Assembly (NCBI RefSeq): GCF_003258605.2
Contig: NZ_CP031264.1
Span: 5,270,001 to 5,334,000, forward strand
Direction of reading: 5' to 3'
Source: Peterkaempfera bronchialis
GTDB taxonomy: Bacteria > Actinomycetota > Actinomycetes > Streptomycetales > Streptomycetaceae
Length of the DNA stretch: 64,000 nt
The stretch's first letter is position 1. Each line of letters opens with the position of its first letter. Made by a program: the position numbers and the translations under genes. Under the pieces are notes generated by a model. The model made no database searches, was not told the origin of the DNA, and saw nothing but the letters and a program-made list of their open reading frames with translations. Of the stretch, positions 19,029 through 31,446 are shown one piece after another.

Positions 19029-19999
19029 CTCCAGCTGTGAAGGACGAGATCAGCCGGCTTCCTGTCACCCGGACCTGCTGCCGCAAGGCGGAGGTGTCGG
19101 CGGTGCTGCGGTTCGCGGGTGGTCTGCACCTGGTGAGCGGACGCATCGTGATCGAGGCGGAGCTGGACACCACCTTCGCGGCACGGCGGCTGCGCAAGGA
19201 CCTGCTGGAGATCTTCGGCCACTCCTCGGAGCTGGTGGTGATGGCCCCCGGCGGCCTGCGGCGCGGCAGCCGGTACGTGGTGCGGGTGATCAAGGACGGC
19301 GACCTGCTGGCCCGGCAGACCGGACTGGTGGACGGGCGGGGACGGCCCATCCGGGGCCTGCCCCCGGCGGTGGTCTCCGGCGCCACCTGCGATGCGGAGG
19401 CCGCCTGGCGCGGCGCCTTCCTGGCGCATGGCTCGCTGACCGAGCCCGGTAGGTCCTCCTCGCTGGAGATCACCTGCCCCGGCTCCGAGGCAGCGCTCGC
19501 CCTGGTCGGCGCGGCCCGCCGGCTCGGTATCGCGGCCAAGGCCCGCGAGGTGCGCGGCGTGGACCGGGTGGTGGTCCGCGACGGCGACGCCATCGGCGCG
19601 CTGCTGACCCGGCTGGGCGCCCATGAGTCGGTGCTCGCCTGGGAGGAGCGCCGGATGCGCCGCGAGGTGCGGGCCACCGCCAACCGGCTCGCCAACTTCG
19701 ACGACGCCAACCTCCGCCGCTCCGCCCGTGCCGCAGTCGCGGCCGGCGCCCGGGTCCAGCGGGCCCTGGAGATCCTCGGCGAGGAGGTGCCGGAGCATCT
19801 GGCCGCCGCCGGCCGGCTGCGGATGGAGCACAAGCAGGCTTCCCTGGAGGAGCTGGGCTCGCTCGCCGACCCGCCGCTGACCAAGGACGCCGTCGCGGGG
19901 CGCATCCGCCGCCTGCTGGCGATGGCCGACAAGCGCGCCCTGGAGCTGGGACTGCCCAGCACCGAGGCCAATCTGACGGAGGAGATGGTCGCCGGCTGA
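19019..19999 (+). CDS. whiA: Sporulation transcription regulator WhiA
   Basis: Developmental regulator of 326 aa. With WhiB it activates genes for sporulation septation in Streptomyces; the fold combines a degenerate LAGLIDADG homing-endonuclease domain and a C-terminal helix-turn-helix. The N-terminus [20 protein letters not shown] is the family signature. The HED region (about 10-210) includes [20 protein letters not shown]. The helix-turn-helix (about 245-315) includes [20 protein letters not shown] and [19 protein letters not shown]. The ATG at 19019 is inside yvcK (10-bp overlap) and is the conserved start. The sequence is almost colinear with other streptomycete WhiA proteins, which places the organism in or near Streptomycetaceae. 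A hairpin terminator follows. Confidence 0.97.
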   Translation: MAMTPAVKDEISRLPVTRTCCRKAEVSAVLRFAGGLHLVSGRIVIEAELDTTFAARRLRKDLLEIFGHSSELVVMAPGGLRRGSRYVVRVIKDGDLLARQTGLVDGRGRPIRGLPPAVVSGATCDAEAAWRGAFLAHGSLTEPGRSSSLEITCPGSEAALALVGAARRLGIAAKAREVRGVDRVVVRDGDAIGALLTRLGAHESVLAWEERRMRREVRATANRLANFDDANLRRSARAAVAAGARVQRALEILGEEVPEHLAAAGRLRMEHKQASLEELGSLADPPLTKDAVAGRIRRLLAMADKRALELGLPSTEANLTEEMVAG

Positions 20000-20021
20000 C
20001 CTCGGCCGGTACCGACCGCAG

Positions 20022-20058
20022 CGCCCCGCAGCCGCCCCCCCGGGCGGGCTGCGGGGCG
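20022..20058 (+). terminator. Terminator after whiA
   Basis: CGCCCCGCAGCC (20022-20033) pairs with GGCTGCGGGGCG (20047-20058). The loop can close further (GCCCC/CGGGC), and TT follows. Confidence 0.75.
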
Positions 20059-20093
20059 TTCCGCGTTTCCGGAGTCCGGTGGAGCCGGATCCC

Positions 20094-20122
20094 TTGACAC
20101 CAAAGTGGTCTAGTCCAATCAT
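20094..20122 (+). promoter_or_regulatory. Promoter of the GH18 gene with a DasR (dre)-type operator in the spacer
   Basis: TTGACA (20094-20099) is a perfect -35. AGTGGTCTAGTCCAAT (20104-20119) matches 13 of 16 positions of the dre consensus ACTGGTCTAGACCAGT, the operator of the GlcNAc/chitin regulator DasR. It lies between the -35 and the presumed -10 (around AATCAT, 20117-20122). This is the known arrangement at chitinase promoters in Streptomyces and predicts repression without chitin or GlcNAc derivatives. Confidence 0.75.
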
Positions 20123-20262
20123 GGTCGATGGCCCGCACACCGGCAGCCCCTCCCCGACCCGGTGCGACCGGACCTCCCCTTCCGCAGTGGCGACATCGGG
20201 CACCGCCCGCGGAGGCGGATGCACTCATCCCCTTCGCCGTCTCACTCCGTGGGAGCACCCTG

Positions 20263-22017
20263 ATGAGAGCCAAGCGCACCATCCGCGCGGCGCTGACCGC
20301 CCTGCTCACCGCCGCCGCCTTCGCCGGGCCGACCGCCGTCGGGGGCGGAGCCGCACAGGCGGCGACGCCGCTGCCGAACCGCGTCTTCGCCCCCTACTTC
20401 GAGGCATGGACCGGAGACAGCCCGGCCGCCCTCGCCGCCCAGTCCGGTGCCAAGCACCTGACCATGGCCTTCCTCCAGACCGCCAGTAAGGGCTCCTGCA
20501 CGCCCTACTGGAACGGTGACAGCAGCATGCCGGTCTCCGCCGCCACCTTCGGCAGCGACATATCCACGATCAAGGCCAACGGCGGCGACGTCATCCCGTC
20601 CTTCGGCGGCTACACCGCCGACAACACCGGCACCGAACTCGCCGACAGCTGCACCGACGTCAACTCCATCGCCACCGCCTTCGAAAAGGTCATCACCACC
20701 TACGACATCAGCCGGATCGACCTCGACATCGAGGACAACTCGCTCAACAACTCGGCCGGCATCGACCGCCGCAACAAGGCCGTCAAGCTGGTCGAGGACT
20801 GGGCCGCCGCCAATGGGCGCACCGTGCAGTTCTCGTACACCCTGCCCACCACCACCAGCGGCCTCGCCTCCAGCGGACTCGCCGTGCTGCGCAACGCGGT
20901 CACCAACAACGCCCGGATCGACGTCGTCAACCTGATGACGTTCGACTACTACGACGGCGCCTCCCACAACATGGCGACCGACACCCAGACCGCCGCCACC
21001 GGCCTGCGCAACCAGCTGGCGCAGCTCTACCCGTCGAAGACCGACGCCCAGCTGTGGGGCATGGTCGGCGTCACCGAGATGCCGGGCATCGACGACTACG
21101 GCCCCGCCGAGACCTTCACCACCGCCAATGCCGCCACCGTCTACAACTGGGCCGTCTCCAAGGGCATCAACACCCTGTCCTTCTGGGCCCTGCAACGCGA
21201 CAACGGCGGCTGCCCCGGCACCGGCGGCGCGGACAACTGCTCCGGCATCGCCCAGGACACCTGGGCGTTCACCCGCACCTTCGCCCCTTTCACCGGCGGC
21301 TCCACAACCCCGGTGGGCAACGACTTCTCGGTCGGGCTCTCCACGGCGTCCGGCTCGGTGGCACCCGGCGGCTCCACCACCGCCACCGTGCAGACCGCGG
21401 TGACCTCCGGCCAGGCCCAGACGGTCGCCCTGACCACCAGCGGAGCCCCCGCCGGGGTCACCGTCGGCATCAGCCCGTCCTCGGTGAACGCCGGCGGCTC
21501 CGCCACCCTCACCGCCACCGCGTCCGCCACGGCAGCGCCCGGCACCTACCCCATCACCGTCAAGGGCACCGCCACGTCCGGCAGCCACACGGCGACGTAC
21601 ACCCTGACCGTCACCGGCTCCGGCGGCAACCCCGGCGGCACCCTCGGCAATGCCGGACTGGAGAGCGGCAGCCTCAGCCCCTGGACCTGCCAGCCCGGCG
21701 GGGCCGTGGTGGGCAGCCCCGCGCACTCCGGCAGCCATGCCCTCAAGGCCGCCGCGACCGCGAGCCAGACCGGTGAGTGCGGCCAGACCGTCACCCTCGC
21801 CCCCAACACCTCCTACACGCTGACCGCCTGGGTGCAGGGCGGCTACGCCTTCGTGGGCGTCAGCGGCGGTGCCACGGCCAGCTCCTGGACCTCCTCCACC
21901 AGCTGGTCCAAGCTCACGGTGCCCTTCACCACCGGCTCCTCCGGCACGGTGACGGTGTATCTGCACGGCTGGTACGGCCAGGGCGACGTCTACGGCGACG
22001 ACTTCGCCATCAGCTAG
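20263..22017 (+). CDS. Secreted GH18 chitinase-like protein with Ig-like and carbohydrate-binding modules
   Basis: A 584-aa exported glycoside hydrolase. The signal peptide covers about 1-34 (ending AQAA). The GH18 catalytic domain (about 36-345) starts with PLPNRVFAPYFEAW and carries the catalytic strand RIDLDIED, with E157 the likely acid/base. The first Asp of the usual DxxDxDxE motif is shifted (D148...D153, D155, E157). A linker and an Ig-like repeat domain (about 355-455, FSVGLSTASGSVAPGGS) follow, then a beta-sandwich carbohydrate-binding module (about 465-584, GNAGLESGSLSPW). The substrate is probably chitin, supported by the DasR-type operator in its promoter. The ATG at 20263 follows GGGAG. 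Secreted, acting outside the cell. Confidence 0.9.
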   Translation: MRAKRTIRAALTALLTAAAFAGPTAVGGGAAQAATPLPNRVFAPYFEAWTGDSPAALAAQSGAKHLTMAFLQTASKGSCTPYWNGDSSMPVSAATFGSDISTIKANGGDVIPSFGGYTADNTGTELADSCTDVNSIATAFEKVITTYDISRIDLDIEDNSLNNSAGIDRRNKAVKLVEDWAAANGRTVQFSYTLPTTTSGLASSGLAVLRNAVTNNARIDVVNLMTFDYYDGASHNMATDTQTAATGLRNQLAQLYPSKTDAQLWGMVGVTEMPGIDDYGPAETFTTANAATVYNWAVSKGINTLSFWALQRDNGGCPGTGGADNCSGIAQDTWAFTRTFAPFTGGSTTPVGNDFSVGLSTASGSVAPGGSTTATVQTAVTSGQAQTVALTTSGAPAGVTVGISPSSVNAGGSATLTATASATAAPGTYPITVKGTATSGSHTATYTLTVTGSGGNPGGTLGNAGLESGSLSPWTCQPGGAVVGSPAHSGSHALKAAATASQTGECGQTVTLAPNTSYTLTAWVQGGYAFVGVSGGATASSWTSSTSWSKLTVPFTTGSSGTVTVYLHGWYGQGDVYGDDFAIS

Positions 22018-22053
22018 CGCCTCGCCCGCCCGGGCCCTCCGGGCAGCCCTGCC

Positions 22054-22090
22054 GCCGGGGTCGGACCGCGCGTCGCGGACCGGCCCCGGC
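22054..22090 (+). terminator. Imperfect hairpin after the GH18 gene
   Basis: CCGGGGTCGGACCGCG and CGCGGACCGGCCCCGG can pair with two mismatches around CGT. This is a plausible terminator before the DUF1275 gene. Boundaries are approximate. Confidence 0.45.
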
Positions 22091-22140
22091 GACGGCCGTG
22101 CGAAGGTGGACGCCGGTCGGCAGTCGGGTCGGAGCGGGCG

Positions 22141-22833
22141 GTGGCAGCCATGGAGGAGCGCCGGAACGACCGGCCGCTGCTGGTGGTGCTGGTGGCGCTG
22201 ACCACGGTCACCGGGTGCCTGGACGCGGTCTGCTATCTGGGCCTGGGGCGGGTCTTCACGGCGAATATGACCGGCAATGTGGTCATCCTCGGCTTCTCGG
22301 CCGCCGGTGCCCCCGGCTTCTCGATCGTCCGGCCGCTGATCGCGCTGGCCGGGTTCGCCCTCGGCACGCTGTCCGGGGGGCGCCTGGCGCTGGTGATGGC
22401 CGGGCGGCCCCGGGCGCAGTGGGTGAGCGGCGCGCTGACCGCCGAGTCCCTGCTGATCGCGGTGGCCGCGCTGGTGGTGGCCGTCACGGACGGGTCCGGC
22501 GGCCACCAGGGCGCCATCGCCGTACTGGCGACGGCCATGGGCATCCGCAACGCCACCGTGCGTCGGCTGGCCGTACCCGATATGAGCACCACGGTCCTCA
22601 CCACCATCCTCACCGGCCTGATCGCGGAGTCCTCGCCGGCCGGAGGCACCAACCCCCGGGCCGGGCGGCGGATCGGCGCCGTCGTCGCGCTGGCGGGCGG
22701 CGCCGCCGGGGGCGGCTGGCTGGTCCTGCACCGCGGCCTGGTGCTGCCCCTGCTGGTCGCCGCCTGCACCGTCGCGGCCATCGCGCTGGCCCATGCGCTG
22801 TGGGTCTTCCTCCGTCGCGTACAGCACAGCTGA
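22141..22833 (+). CDS. DUF1275 (YoaK) family membrane protein
   Basis: A 230-aa integral membrane protein with about six hydrophobic segments. The family signature is clear near the N-terminus: TGCLDAVCYLGLGRVFTANM then TGNVVILG (about residues 23-50), with a second conserved stretch GIRNATVRRLAVPDMSTTVLT (about 137-157). The function of the family is unknown; a transporter role has been suggested elsewhere but not shown. The start is GTG 22141 (MAAMEERRNDRP); the ATG four codons later is an alternative. It converges with the cellulase gene across a strong hairpin. No functional link with the neighbouring hydrolases can be argued from sequence. Confidence 0.88.
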   Translation: MAAMEERRNDRPLLVVLVALTTVTGCLDAVCYLGLGRVFTANMTGNVVILGFSAAGAPGFSIVRPLIALAGFALGTLSGGRLALVMAGRPRAQWVSGALTAESLLIAVAALVVAVTDGSGGHQGAIAVLATAMGIRNATVRRLAVPDMSTTVLTTILTGLIAESSPAGGTNPRAGRRIGAVVALAGGAAGGGWLVLHRGLVLPLLVAACTVAAIALAHALWVFLRRVQHS

Positions 22834-22851
22834 CGCTCGCTCAAGCAGTGC

Positions 22852-22887
22852 GGTGGCCCGGCCTGCACCCTGCCAGGCCGGGCCACC
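22852..22887. terminator. Bidirectional terminator, 14-bp perfect stem
   Basis: GGTGGCCCGGCCTG (22852-22865) pairs perfectly with 22874-22887 around an 8-base loop, between the convergent DUF1275 and cellulase genes. Confidence 0.85.
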
Positions 22888-22898
22888 AGGGGGGAGGG

Positions 22899-25530
<2,632 letters not shown>

Positions 25531-25614
25531 TGGATCGAGCGGATCGAGCGGTATGGGCTGTGACCGGCTCCGAGGCGGAGGACTCCACCGCCCCAGTCCG
25601 GGTAGCGGACCGCT

Positions 25615-27000
25615 ATGAGGACAAACCGGCTGATTCTGCTCTGGGCCGTGCTCCTCGCGGCGCTGGCCGCCGTGCTCGGCCCGGTACCCGCGGCCCGGGC
25701 GGCCACCGGCATCGGGCAGGTGGCCGCCGCCCTGCGGCAGAACCCCGTCTATGTCGACCCGGCGGCGTCCGCCAAGCTCTCCCCGGCGGACGCCTCGGCG
25801 CTCGCCGGACGGATCAGGGCGAGCGGCGTCCCCGTCTATGTGGCGGTGCTGCCGGCCGACCCCGGCTACGGCGGCAATGCGGTCTTCGACCGGCTGCGGG
25901 CGGCGGTGGGACGCCCCGGCGTCTACGCGGTCGCCCTGGGTTCGCGGTTCGGCGCCGCCTCCGACTCCTCGGTACTGCCCGGCGCGACCGCGCGGCAGCT
26001 GGCCGACCGCAATGTGCGGGACCACCCCGGCGACCCCGCCGCGATCCTGGACGGCTTTGTCGCGGATGTCGCAGCGGCGACCTCGGGCGGCCGTACGACG
26101 GGCGGCAGCGGCAGTGGCGGCGGAGGCTCCGGGGGCGGCGTGCTGGTCGGCATGGTCGCCGTGCTGGCGGTGGTCGGCGGCGGGCTGCTGCTGGTGCGCC
26201 GCACCGCGCGGCGGCAGCAGCGGCGGCGGCAGCAGGCCGAGTTGGAGCAGGTGCGGTCCGCCGTGGACGAGGACATCACCGCCTATGGCGAGAGCCTCGA
26301 CCGGCTGGACTTCACCCCCACCGGCCCCGACGCCACCCCCGAGGCGCTGGACGACTACCGCAGCGCGCTGGACGCCTATGAGCGCGCCAAGCAGGCCCAG
26401 GCGACGGCCGCCCGGCCGGAGGACATGCAGGCGGTGGCCGAGGCACTGGAGGAGGGCCGCTTCGCGCTGGCCCGGCTGGACGCCCGCCGGGCCGGCCGGG
26501 CGCTGCCCGAGCGCCGGCCGCCCTGCTTCTTCGACCCCCGGCACGGGCCCTCGGTGCGGGACGCCGAGTGGGCCCCGCCGGGCGGGGCGGTCCGCGCGGT
26601 CCCGGTCTGCGCGGCCGACGCCACCCGGCTCGCCGACGGCCTGGAGCCGGCGGTGCGCACCGTCCCCACGGCCGCCGGCCGGGTGCCGTACTGGGACGCG
26701 GGTCCGGCCTACGCCCCGTGGACGGTCGGCTACTTCGGCGGCTACGGGTCGATGCTGCTGCCCGGCCTGCTGGTGGGCACCATGCTCGGCAGCAGTCTGG
26801 GCCCCTGGGGCTACGGCGGCTGGTACGGGCCCGGCGGCTGGGGCGGCCCCGGCGGCGACGGCTTCTCGGGCGGCTTCGACGACGGCGGCTCGGGTGGCGG
26901 CTCGGGTGGCGGCATGGGCGACGGCATGGGTGGCGGTGGCGACTTCGGCGGCGGGTTCGGCGGCGGGTTCGGAGGCGGCGACGGCGGCGGCGGCTTCTGA
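25615..27000 (+). CDS. TPM-domain membrane protein with Gly-rich tail
   Basis: A 461-aa protein of the TPM_phosphatase/YgcG type. The signal peptide covers about 1-30 (ending ARAA). An extracellular domain (about 32-155) contains GVPVYVAVLPAD and DHPGDPAAILDGFVADV. A Gly/Ser linker, one transmembrane helix (about 177-197), a basic Arg/Gln-rich coiled segment (198-225) and a cytoplasmic helical part follow. After AEALEEGRFALARLDARRAG come a CFFDPRHGPS motif and a very Gly-rich C-terminus (about 400-461, repeats of GGGFGGGFGGG). Streptomycetes have several such proteins; no activity is established. The ATG at 25615 fits the signal peptide. It is divergent from the cellulase, with only about 275 bp between start codons. 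Confidence 0.83.
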   Translation: MRTNRLILLWAVLLAALAAVLGPVPAARAATGIGQVAAALRQNPVYVDPAASAKLSPADASALAGRIRASGVPVYVAVLPADPGYGGNAVFDRLRAAVGRPGVYAVALGSRFGAASDSSVLPGATARQLADRNVRDHPGDPAAILDGFVADVAAATSGGRTTGGSGSGGGGSGGGVLVGMVAVLAVVGGGLLLVRRTARRQQRRRQQAELEQVRSAVDEDITAYGESLDRLDFTPTGPDATPEALDDYRSALDAYERAKQAQATAARPEDMQAVAEALEEGRFALARLDARRAGRALPERRPPCFFDPRHGPSVRDAEWAPPGGAVRAVPVCAADATRLADGLEPAVRTVPTAAGRVPYWDAGPAYAPWTVGYFGGYGSMLLPGLLVGTMLGSSLGPWGYGGWYGPGGWGGPGGDGFSGGFDDGGSGGGSGGGMGDGMGGGGDFGGGFGGGFGGGDGGGGF

Positions 27001-27030
27001 GCCGCGCCACACCCGGCCGCATACGGTGCG

Positions 27031-27113
27031 TGCTCGAACGAGCAGCCGGGCAGGGCCCGTACGGCCCCCGGGGAGGCGGGCCCACGGTCCCCGAAGCACT
27101 GCCGTACGGGGCC
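27031..27113 (+). terminator. Hairpins after the TPM gene
   Basis: TGCTCGAACGAGCA (27031-27044) is a short perfect palindrome. Further on, GGGCCCGTACGGC (27053-27065) pairs with GCCGTACGGGGCC (27101-27113) with one mismatch. These probably end the TPM transcript. A TAGGGT (27154-27159) beyond them may be the gap -10. Confidence 0.5.
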
Positions 27114-27201
27114 GCCGCGCCGCCCGTGTGTGCTGCCGGACACCCGGGCGAGGTAGGGTCGTACTCGGTCGGGGACATCCCAATCCACCCCGTCGGCTTA
27201 G

Positions 27202-28236
<1,035 letters not shown>

Positions 28237-28260
28237 CGCTCGCGGGCTGACGTGATGTGA

Positions 28261-28310
28261 GGGACAGGGTCCGGACGGGTGCGCTGATGCGCCGGTCCGG
28301 ACCCTGTCCC
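28261..28310 (+). terminator. Hairpin between gap and pgk, 15-bp perfect stem
   Basis: GGGACAGGGTCCGGA (28261-28275) pairs perfectly with 28296-28310. The 20-base loop contains a smaller hairpin (GCGC-TGAT-GCGC). It probably attenuates or ends gap transcription; pgk starts about 100 bp later. Confidence 0.75.
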
Positions 28311-28414
28311 CTGTCCCGCCCGTGCCGCGCGCGGGCGCACCCTCAGCGCGTTGCCCACCCGGCGGCCCGCCGCAGCGCCGCCGACCCGCTCCACCGTCAT
28401 CAGGAGACCCCACC

Positions 28415-29620
28415 GTGAAGACCATCGACGACCTGGACGTCGCCGGCCAGCGGGTGTTCGTCCGCGCCGACCTCAACGTCCCGCTCTCCGGTGCGACCAT
28501 CACCGACGACGGCCGCATCCGCGCGGTCGCCCCGACCATCGCCAAGCTGGCGCAGTCCGGCGCCAAGGTGATCGTCGCCTCCCACCTGGGCCGCCCCAAG
28601 GGCGCCCCGGACCCGCAGTTCTCGCTCGCCCCCGTCGCCCGCCGGCTCGCCGAGATCCTCGGCCGCGATGTCGCCTTCGCCGCGGACACCGTGGGCGAGG
28701 ACGCGCAGGCCACCGTCGCCGCACTGGGCGACGGCCAGGTCGCGCTGCTGGAGAACCTGCGCTTCAACCCGGGCGAGACCAGCAAGGACGACGCCGAGCG
28801 CGGCGCCTTCGCCGACGCCCTGGCCGCGCTGGCCGACCTGTACGTCGGCGACGGCTTCGGCGCGGTGCACCGCAAGCACGCCTCGGTCTACGACCTCCCG
28901 GCCCGGCTGCCGCACGCGGCCGGCCAGCTGATCGCCACCGAGGTCGGTGTGCTCAAGCGGCTCACCGAGGACGTCGCCCGCCCGTACGCGGTGGTCCTCG
29001 GCGGCTCCAAGGTCTCCGACAAGCTCGGCGTGATCGAGAACCTGCTGGGCAAGGCCGACCGCATCCTGATCGGCGGCGGCATGGTCTTCACCTTCCTCAA
29101 GGCCAAGGGCTACGAGGTGGGCTCCAGCCTGCTCCAGGAGGACCAGATCCCGGTCGTCCAGGACTACCTGGAGCGGGCCGAGAAGGCCGGTGTGGAGTTT
29201 GTGCTCCCGGTGGACGTCGCCGTCTCCGGGTCCTTCCCGGACGTCAAGACCGGCGCCCCGGTCGAGGACTTCGAGGTCGTCGCCGCCGACGCCATGCCGG
29301 ACGGCAAGCTGGGCCTGGACATCGGCCCGGAGAGCGGCCGGCTCTTCGCCGCCAAGCTCGCCGACGCCGCCACCGTCTTCTGGAACGGGCCGATGGGCGT
29401 CTTCGAGCACCCGGCCTTCGCCGAGGGCACCAAGGCGGTGGCGCAGGGCCTGCTGGACAGCTCCGCCTTCACCGTGGTCGGCGGCGGCGACTCCGCAGCT
29501 GCCGTCCGCACCCTGGGCTTCGACGAGGCGAAGTTCGGACACATTTCGACGGGTGGCGGCGCCTCCCTCGAATACCTTGAGGGCAAGACGCTCCCCGGCC
29601 TCGCCGCACTGGAGGACTGA
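28415..29620 (+). CDS. pgk: Phosphoglycerate kinase
   Basis: Glycolytic kinase (401 aa) that makes ATP from 1,3-bisphosphoglycerate. Visible are the substrate-binding RADLNVPL (about residues 18-25) and [12 protein letters not shown], the hinge-region [11 protein letters not shown], the basic [15 protein letters not shown] (about 197-211), the nucleotide loop [13 protein letters not shown] (about 329-341) and the C-terminal [11 protein letters not shown]...[14 protein letters not shown]. The GTG at 28415 follows CAGGAG. It is followed six bases after its stop by tpiA, whose ribosome site overlaps the end of pgk, so the two are co-translated. Length normal. Confidence 0.98.
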   Translation: MKTIDDLDVAGQRVFVRADLNVPLSGATITDDGRIRAVAPTIAKLAQSGAKVIVASHLGRPKGAPDPQFSLAPVARRLAEILGRDVAFAADTVGEDAQATVAALGDGQVALLENLRFNPGETSKDDAERGAFADALAALADLYVGDGFGAVHRKHASVYDLPARLPHAAGQLIATEVGVLKRLTEDVARPYAVVLGGSKVSDKLGVIENLLGKADRILIGGGMVFTFLKAKGYEVGSSLLQEDQIPVVQDYLERAEKAGVEFVLPVDVAVSGSFPDVKTGAPVEDFEVVAADAMPDGKLGLDIGPESGRLFAAKLADAATVFWNGPMGVFEHPAFAEGTKAVAQGLLDSSAFTVVGGGDSAAAVRTLGFDEAKFGHISTGGGASLEYLEGKTLPGLAALED

Positions 29621-29626
29621 ACCGAT

Positions 29627-30418
29627 ATGAGCGAGACGACTCGCACCCCGCTGATGGCGGGCAACTGGAAGATGAACCTCAACCACCTTGAGGCCATCGC
29701 CCACGTCCAGAAGCTCGCCTTCGCACTCACCGACAAGGACTACGACGCGGTCGAGGTCGCGGTGCTGCCGCCCTTCACCGACCTGCGCTCGGTGCAGACG
29801 CTGGTCGACGGCGACAAGCTGCGGATCCGGTACGGCGCGCAGGACATCTCCGCGCATGACTCCGGCGCCTACACCGGCGAGGTCTCCGGACCGATGCTGT
29901 CCAAGCTGAAGTGCACCTACACCGCGATCGGCCACTCCGAGCGCCGCCAGTACCACGGCGAGACCGAGGAGATCGTCAACGCCAAGGTCAAGGCCGCCTT
30001 CCGCAACGGCATCGTGCCGATCCTCTGCGTCGGCGAGGGCCTGGACGTCCGCAAGGCCGGCAACCAGGTCTCCCACACCCTGGCCCAGGTCGACGGCGCG
30101 CTGGCCGAGGTGCCGGCCGCCGACGCCGAGCGCATCGTGATCGCGTACGAGCCGGTGTGGGCCATCGGCACCGGCGAGGTCGCCACCCCGGAGGACGCCC
30201 AGGAGGTGTGCGGTGCGATCCGCGCCCGGCTGGCCGAGCTCTACGACGCCGATCTGGCGAGCCGGGTCCGCATCCTCTACGGCGGCTCGGTGAAGTCCTC
30301 CAACGCGGCGGGCATCATGGCCAAGCCCGATGTGGACGGTGCGCTGATCGGCGGGGCCGCGCTGGACCCCGAGGAGTTCGTCAAGATCGTGCGCTATCGC
30401 GAGCAGGCGGTAGGCTGA
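29627..30418 (+). CDS. tpiA: Triosephosphate isomerase
   Basis: Interconverts dihydroxyacetone phosphate and glyceraldehyde-3-phosphate; 263 aa. The active-site residues are all present: NWKMN with the catalytic Lys near residue 14, IGHSERR with the His near 103, and the [11 protein letters not shown] loop with the Glu near 174. The phosphate-binding [11 protein letters not shown] (about 221-231) and [10 protein letters not shown] complete the barrel. The ATG is six bases after the pgk stop, with GGAGG inside the pgk 3' end. A perfect hairpin follows before secG. Confidence 0.98.
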   Translation: MSETTRTPLMAGNWKMNLNHLEAIAHVQKLAFALTDKDYDAVEVAVLPPFTDLRSVQTLVDGDKLRIRYGAQDISAHDSGAYTGEVSGPMLSKLKCTYTAIGHSERRQYHGETEEIVNAKVKAAFRNGIVPILCVGEGLDVRKAGNQVSHTLAQVDGALAEVPAADAERIVIAYEPVWAIGTGEVATPEDAQEVCGAIRARLAELYDADLASRVRILYGGSVKSSNAAGIMAKPDVDGALIGGAALDPEEFVKIVRYREQAVG

Positions 30419-30457
30419 CGGCCCTCCGCTGTCATACCCTGGCCATGACACTGTGAT

Positions 30458-30487
30458 GGGGCCGGACCGCAGAGGCGGTCCGGCCCC
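30458..30487 (+). terminator. Perfect hairpin between tpiA and secG
   Basis: GGGGCCGGACCGC (30458-30470) pairs with 30475-30487 around AGAG, a 13-bp perfect stem with a tetraloop. No T-run follows, so it may attenuate rather than stop transcription into secG. Confidence 0.75.
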
Positions 30488-30517
30488 GTCCACCGGAACG
30501 AGAGAGTTGGTCCCGCC

Positions 30518-30751
30518 GTGATCCTCGGGTTCTCGATCGCGCTGATCGTTTTCAGCCTGCTGATGATCCTGCTTGTGCTGCTGCACAAGGGGAAGGGCGG
30601 CGGTCTGTCCGACATGTTCGGCGGCGGCATGTCCTCCGCCATCGGCGGCTCCTCGGTCGCCGAACGCAACCTGGACCGCATCACCATCGTGCTGGGCCTC
30701 TGCTGGTTCGCCTGCATCGTGGTGCTGTCGCTGCTGCTGAAGTTCAAGTAG
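30518..30751 (+). CDS. secG: Preprotein translocase subunit SecG
   Basis: Small Sec translocon subunit, 77 aa, with two membrane helices (about residues 2-20 and 55-74) and the conserved cytoplasmic loop LLHKGKGGGLSDMFGGG, which carries the SecG signature. It associates with SecY and SecE and eases SecA-driven export. The GTG at 30518 has GAGAGTTGG upstream. The position right after tpiA is conserved in actinobacteria. The stop at 30751 lies about 240 bp before rbpA, which has its own candidate promoter. Confidence 0.95.
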   Translation: MILGFSIALIVFSLLMILLVLLHKGKGGGLSDMFGGGMSSAIGGSSVAERNLDRITIVLGLCWFACIVVLSLLLKFK

Positions 30752-30777
30752 CACCCGCGCCGACTCCGGCTGAAAAC

Positions 30778-30806
30778 TGACGGTCCCTCGTCCGGCCGCC
30801 TATCCT
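30778..30806 (+). promoter_or_regulatory. Candidate promoter upstream of rbpA
   Basis: TGACGG (30778-30783), a 17-bp spacer and TATCCT (30801-30806) resemble a housekeeping promoter. A second -10-like TACACT lies at 30880-30885. I found no good SigR-type site (GGAAT-N18-GTT), although rbpA is a SigR target in S. coelicolor. Confidence 0.45.
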
Positions 30807-30988
30807 GGTGGGACGCCTGCTCCCGCCCGGAGGCCCCGAAATCCCCGGAGGCGGTGCGGACGTCCCGCCCGCATCTCCGTACACTGGGACGACTTCACCG
30901 CCGTCCGGTGACCGCCCGCTTCGTGTACGGGCCTGTGGTGCGGGGGACGGCCGAGAACGCATCGCACCATCACGCAGGGAGTCAGACC

Positions 30989-31324
30989 GTGGCAAGTGGC
31001 AACGCCATCCGTGGCAGCAGGGTCGGGGCCGGGCCGATGGGTGAGGCGGAGCGCGGCGAGTCCGCCCCGCGCATCCGCATCTCCTTCTGGTGCGCCAACC
31101 AGCACGAGACGCGACCCAGCTTCGCCTCCGACGCGGCGGTCCCGGAGACCTGGGACTGCCCCCGCTGCGGCTTCCCCGCCGGCCAGGACCAGGACAACCC
31201 CCCGGCTCCGCCGCGCACCGAGCCGTACAAGACCCACCTCGCCTATGTCCGGGAGCGGCGCAGCGACGCCGACGGCGAGGCGATCCTCGCCGAGGCGCTC
31301 GCCAAGCTGCGCGGCGAGATCTGA
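30989..31324 (+). CDS. rbpA: RNA polymerase-binding protein RbpA
   Basis: Actinobacterial general transcription factor (111 aa) that binds sigma-HrdB/SigA-type factors and stabilises the open complex. The N-terminal tail MASGNAIRGSRVGAGPMGE includes the basic linker contacting promoter DNA. The core domain has the zinc ligands FWCANQHET (Cys and His) and CPRCGFPAG (two Cys). The C-terminal sigma-interaction helices YKTHLAYVRERRSDADGEA and LAEALAKLRGEI match known members almost exactly. The GTG at 30989 gives the conserved N-terminus; upstream in-frame starts would add unrelated residues. It converges with the aminotransferase gene across a hairpin. Confidence 0.97.
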   Translation: MASGNAIRGSRVGAGPMGEAERGESAPRIRISFWCANQHETRPSFASDAAVPETWDCPRCGFPAGQDQDNPPAPPRTEPYKTHLAYVRERRSDADGEAILAEALAKLRGEI

Positions 31325-31363
31325 GCAGCAGACCCGCAGCACAGCACAACCCGCAGCACCACA

Positions 31364-31426
31364 GGCGCCACGGGGGAGCACCGGCCGCATTCCCTCACCA
31401 TGTGCCCGGTACCTCCCCGTGGCGCC
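31364..31426. terminator. Bidirectional terminator between rbpA and the aminotransferase
   Basis: GGCGCCACGGGG (31364-31375) pairs with CCCCGTGGCGCC (31415-31426). The 39-base loop can pair internally (CACCGG with CCGGT). Confidence 0.65.
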
Positions 31427-31446
31427 CTGCTCTGTTCCCGGCCCGC

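Noticed and set aside
27031-27044. TGCTCGAACGAGCA as a LexA box
   Set aside because: It lacks the GAAC-N4-GTTC arrangement and lies between a gene end and other hairpins, so it is better read as part of a terminator.
30752-30988. SigR promoter of rbpA
   Set aside because: Known for S. coelicolor rbpA, but no convincing GGAAT-N18-GTT could be found here.
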